The notes beneath the pieces were generated by a model. The model saw nothing but the letters and a program-made list of their open reading frames with translations, did no database searches and was not told where the DNA came from. The position numbers and the translations under genes are program-made. This document shows positions 34,497-36,933 of a DNA stretch of 36,933 bases, one piece after another (the stretch's first letter is position 1; each line of letters opens with the position of its first letter). This stretch comes from Geobacter sp. (lineage in GTDB: Bacteria > Desulfobacterota > Desulfuromonadia > Geobacterales > Geobacteraceae), in the NCBI GenBank assembly GCA_003499925.1, contig DNRQ01000040.1, positions 1-36,933 of the forward strand, read 5' to 3'.

Positions 34497-34808
34497 TTAT
34501 TTTTTTTTCTTTACATGGCACTGGCGGCAGTAAACAGGGCCTTTATCCTCGAGCTCATGGCAGGAGATGCAAAGTCTGTGAGCGGTCTGTTCGCCCCAAC
34601 CATCGATCTTGCCGAGAGTGGTGTTATGACAGTGAAAGCATTCGTTGTTCAGGTTCTTCTGGTGCTTCCAGTGTTTGAACGGGAGCTCTAAGTCTTTCAT
34701 CTTGAATCTGATGAATTCGGGACCCTTTTCCTTAGGCGTCTCTGCCAATGCGGCTCCGGAAATCGCCGTCAGAGACAGTGCTAACAGCACCAGCATGCTT
34801 TTTTTCAT
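34497..34808 (-). CDS. Small triheme c-type cytochrome
   Basis: 103 residues with a Sec signal peptide (cleavage likely after ALA22). Three CXXCH haem sites are at C57-H61, C80-H84 and C94-H98. Further His residues H46, H49 and H77 are candidates for distal ligands, so all three haems could be bis-His. Size and haem count fit the cytochrome c7/c3 group of periplasmic electron carriers. It ends in a KKKK tail. GGGGGG precedes ATG 34808 by about 10 bases. It is a lone gene, divergent from the M23 peptidase. Confidence 0.9.
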   Translation of the reverse strand: MKKSMLVLLALSLTAISGAALAETPKEKGPEFIRFKMKDLELPFKHWKHQKNLNNECFHCHNTTLGKIDGWGEQTAHRLCISCHELEDKGPVYCRQCHVKKKK

Positions 34809-35084
34809 GTCTTCTCGCCCCCCTTAGATATTCTTTCTTTTCAGTCCCTGCTTGGACCGGCAGCTCTCATGAAAAGACCTCTGCACCCTTTGTAGCACTA
34901 CACGGTTACCAGGTCAACCGCGTCCGACGAATATCACGACGCCTCCTGGCATTTAGCCCCCGAGATCGCGGAGTCCGACCGTCCCGGGCAGGGTCCCATG
35001 CTGGACTTTGAGGGGCGGGATGTTAAAATCCGAAAGTGCATTTGCGGCCACCCAAGGCGGGGGTTGAGGCTCATGCGAGCTTTT
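34809..35084. other. Divergent intergenic region
   Basis: The 433 bp between the cytochrome and peptidase genes must hold both promoters. I could not single out a convincing -35/-10 pair. The right part is taken by the inverted repeat at 35085-35155. Confidence 0.5.
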
Positions 35085-35155
35085 CACCCTCTCCCCAGCC
35101 CTCCCCCATCATCCTTCGCCGAGGCTACGGCTGACAAATCAAGGGGGAGGGGGTG
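35085..35155. repeat. CACCCTCTCCCC inverted repeat
   Basis: CACCC.CTCCCC and CCCTCCCCC on the left pair with GGGGGAGGGGGTG on the right around a ~35-nt loop that has its own GCCGAGGCTACGGC stem. REP-like; it lies ~90 bp upstream of the peptidase start. Confidence 0.6.
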
Positions 35156-35241
35156 TAGTGCCAGACCGGCAACCCCCAGGTCGCCGGAAAAGAGGGTTCT
35201 CGGAACCGGTTAACCAAGCAGGTCAGCGCGGGAGTAAATCC

Positions 35242-36564
35242 ATGAAAGTTTCCGCAATCGTCGCCGCTATCGTTCTTGTCGCATTACTGCTGCTGGGCCT
35301 TTATTACTTCAAGGACACGGCCGGACCGGCCATCTCGCTGTCTCGCCAGCCTGGACCCATCTCCGCGAAGATGGATATCGTCCTGACCCTGAAGGATCGG
35401 GCCGGGCTCAAAAACCTGGCAGTCGGTGCGCTCCAGGGGGAGAAGAAAATCGACCTGGTCTCGAAGCAGTATGCGCCCGAGACCAGGGAGGGGCGCGAGA
35501 CCTTCAAAGTGGCACAGCAGCCAGGCCTCAAGGAGGGACCTTTCAAGCTGCAAATCACCGCAACCGACCGCTCCGTCTTCCGCTTCGGTGCCGGCAACAG
35601 CACCGTTTTGTCCCTGGATTTCACCTACCAGAACAAGCCGCCCGCTGTCACTGCCCTGAGCACCGCGCACAACATCTCCCGGGGCGGGGCTGGACTGGTC
35701 GTCTACACCGTTAACCGGGAGGTCGAAAGAACCGGAGTGGTCTTCGGCGACCGCTTCTTCCCGGGCTACCGACAGTCCGGCGACGTCTACGCCTGCCTCT
35801 TTCCCTTCCCGCACAACATGCCGGCGGAGCGTTTCGTCCCGAAGATACTGGCCATCGACCGCGCCGGAAACGAGCGGCTGACCGGCATCTACTACCATCT
35901 GCTCCCCAAGTCCTTCCCGAGCGACCGTATCCCGCTCAGCGAGGGGTTTCTGGACAAGGTCGCAGCCGAGTTCAAGGACCGGTTCCCGCAAGCGACCACC
36001 CCCCTGGAGATCTTCCTCAAGGCGAACAGCGAGCTGCGGGAACACGACGGCAGGATCTTGAGCGAGTGCGGACGCAACACCTCGCCGGTGCCGCTTTGGG
36101 AGGGTGACTTCATGCGCCTGCCCAACTCCGCGCCGCGCGGCAGCTACGCGCAGCTTCGGACTTACCTCTACCAGGGGAAGCAGGTCGATCAGCAGACGCA
36201 CCTCGGCATCGATCTCGCCTCCCTGGCCCACGCCGAAGTCCCGGCCGCCAACCGCGGCAAGGTGGTCTATGCCGACGATCTCGGCATCTACGGCCAGTGC
36301 GTCATAATCGACCACGGGCTGGGGCTGCAGACCCTCTACGGGCACCTGAGCCGGATCGCCGTCAAGGTCGGGGACGAGATCCAAAAGGGGCAGATCATTG
36401 GAAATACCGGGGACACCGGCCTTGCCGGCGGCGACCATCTCCACTATGGAGTGGTGCTCTCGGGAGAGCAGGTGAATCCGATCGAGTGGTGGGATCGCTC
36501 CTGGATCAAGAACAACGTCACCGGCAAGCTCGAAGCAGCCAAGCAGGCGGCGCCGGCCCGATGA
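35242..36564 (+). CDS. M23-family metallopeptidase (LytM-like), membrane anchored
   Basis: 440 residues. One N-terminal membrane segment (~5-22) is followed by ~260 residues of predicted beta-rich periplasmic sequence. The peptidase domain is C-terminal, with zinc/catalytic residues H320 and D324 (HLGID), H368 (YGHLS) and H399-x-H401 (HLH). All are present, so it should be an active peptidoglycan endopeptidase. ATG 35242 has GGGAG nine bases upstream; an in-frame start at 35158 would add repeat-encoded residues. It is monocistronic and followed by REP-like palindromes. Confidence 0.9.
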   Translation: MKVSAIVAAIVLVALLLLGLYYFKDTAGPAISLSRQPGPISAKMDIVLTLKDRAGLKNLAVGALQGEKKIDLVSKQYAPETREGRETFKVAQQPGLKEGPFKLQITATDRSVFRFGAGNSTVLSLDFTYQNKPPAVTALSTAHNISRGGAGLVVYTVNREVERTGVVFGDRFFPGYRQSGDVYACLFPFPHNMPAERFVPKILAIDRAGNERLTGIYYHLLPKSFPSDRIPLSEGFLDKVAAEFKDRFPQATTPLEIFLKANSELREHDGRILSECGRNTSPVPLWEGDFMRLPNSAPRGSYAQLRTYLYQGKQVDQQTHLGIDLASLAHAEVPAANRGKVVYADDLGIYGQCVIIDHGLGLQTLYGHLSRIAVKVGDEIQKGQIIGNTGDTGLAGGDHLHYGVVLSGEQVNPIEWWDRSWIKNNVTGKLEAAKQAAPAR

Positions 36565-36660
36565 TTCACATCACTGGTCGAGGAAGTGCCGACGCGATCT
36601 ATTTCGCCACCTAGCCGCGACATCTTTTTCCGTAAGATAACTGTTGTGACCGGCATTTCC

Positions 36661-36697
36661 CCCCTCTCCCTATCCCTCTCCCACCAGGGGAGAGGGG
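36661..36697. repeat. CCCTCTCCC palindrome downstream of the M23 gene
   Basis: CCCTCTCCC (36674-36682) and GGGAGAGGG (36688-36696) form a short-loop hairpin about 110 bp past the stop. It may act as a terminator-like element but lacks a T run. Confidence 0.6.
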
Positions 36698-36791
36698 ACT
36701 TTAGGCATGATCGATCCGTGGCAGCCGCCGACGGCTCCACTCTCCTTCGGTTGCGTAGGCTTTCTTCTCGTCGGGTTGCGTAGCCCCCCCT

Positions 36792-36855
36792 CCCTTAACT
36801 TAATGGCAGTGCCCCCCTCCCTTGCGGGAGGGGGGCACTGCCATTAAGTTAAGGG
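36792..36855. repeat. Perfect 30-bp hairpin with TTGC loop
   Basis: Both arms are exactly complementary over 30 bp, from CCCTTAACTTAATGGCAGTG inwards to CCCTCCC, with a 4-nt loop. No T run follows. A perfect stem of this size implies recent origin or strong maintenance. Confidence 0.9.
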
Positions 36856-36863
36856 AATGAGAG

Positions 36864-36921
36864 GTAGGGTGGGCCGTGCCCACCACAACCGCATCCTGAT
36901 GGTGGGCACGGCCCACCCTAC
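36864..36921. repeat. GTAGGGTGGGC inverted-repeat element, full copy
   Basis: Perfect 22-bp arms (GTAGGGTGGGCCGTGCCCACCA and its complement) enclose a 14-nt loop. Same family as 12241-12298, with a compensated change in the arm centre (CGTG/CACG versus CTTG/CAGG). Confidence 0.85.
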
Positions 36922-36933
36922 ATGATTCACGGA

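Overview
The window looks like chromosome of a Geobacterales-type bacterium (Desulfobacterota, Geobacter and relatives). The basis is a GC-rich coding style, a small triheme periplasmic c-type cytochrome, a DUF3332-like lipoprotein, an Hdr/Mvh-type redox operon and many REP-like palindromes of kinds I associate with that group. No rRNA or plasmid function is visible, so the genus is an inference.

Positions 272-16774 (minus strand) hold one 12-gene redox operon, read from right to left: MvhD-like protein, MetF, two glutamate-synthase-type ferredoxin/FMN proteins, a glutamine amidotransferase fused to a GXGXG domain, HdrC, HdrB, an HdrA-N/NuoE fusion, NuoF, a NuoG-N/HdrA-C/HdrA fusion, a second MvhD, and MetV. 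A candidate promoter with two short palindromes lies at 16800-16872 and a good intrinsic terminator at 160-206. The gene content matches an NADH-linked, probably electron-bifurcating methylenetetrahydrofolate reductase (MetFV-HdrABC-MvhD type) with extra NuoEF and glutamate-synthase-like modules. The most striking point is architectural: a NuoE-NuoF-NuoG(N) cassette sits exactly inside what would otherwise be one HdrA module, splitting it over two polypeptides. REP-like repeats have inserted into the three widest gaps between these otherwise overlapping genes.

Positions 17300-30700 are a mosaic accessory region: hicB with a beheaded hicA, an orphan 3' piece of a TIGR02270-like gene, a SWIM-SNF2 helicase, a degraded type VI secretion cargo cassette (PAAR/DUF4150-like tail, PGAP1-like lipase, Tli4-like immunity protein, ketoacyl-synthase-like protein, TIGR02270-like protein with frameshifts in C runs), a STAND-like ATPase with an inverted-repeat operator, an unrecognised 382-residue protein, and an AlbA_2 regulator pseudogene. 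Three copies (one partial) of a tRNA-derived repeat ending in a terminator hairpin punctuate it, and a ~240-bp direct duplication flanks the helicase plus the secretion cassette.

Positions 30700-36933 contain an AbiEi-like/Fic fusion protein, an intact tRNA-Thr(CGT), a DUF3332 lipoprotein, two related ~180-nt structured RNA candidates on the minus strand with paired compensatory changes, a triheme cytochrome, an M23 peptidase, and REP-like palindromes up to the window end.
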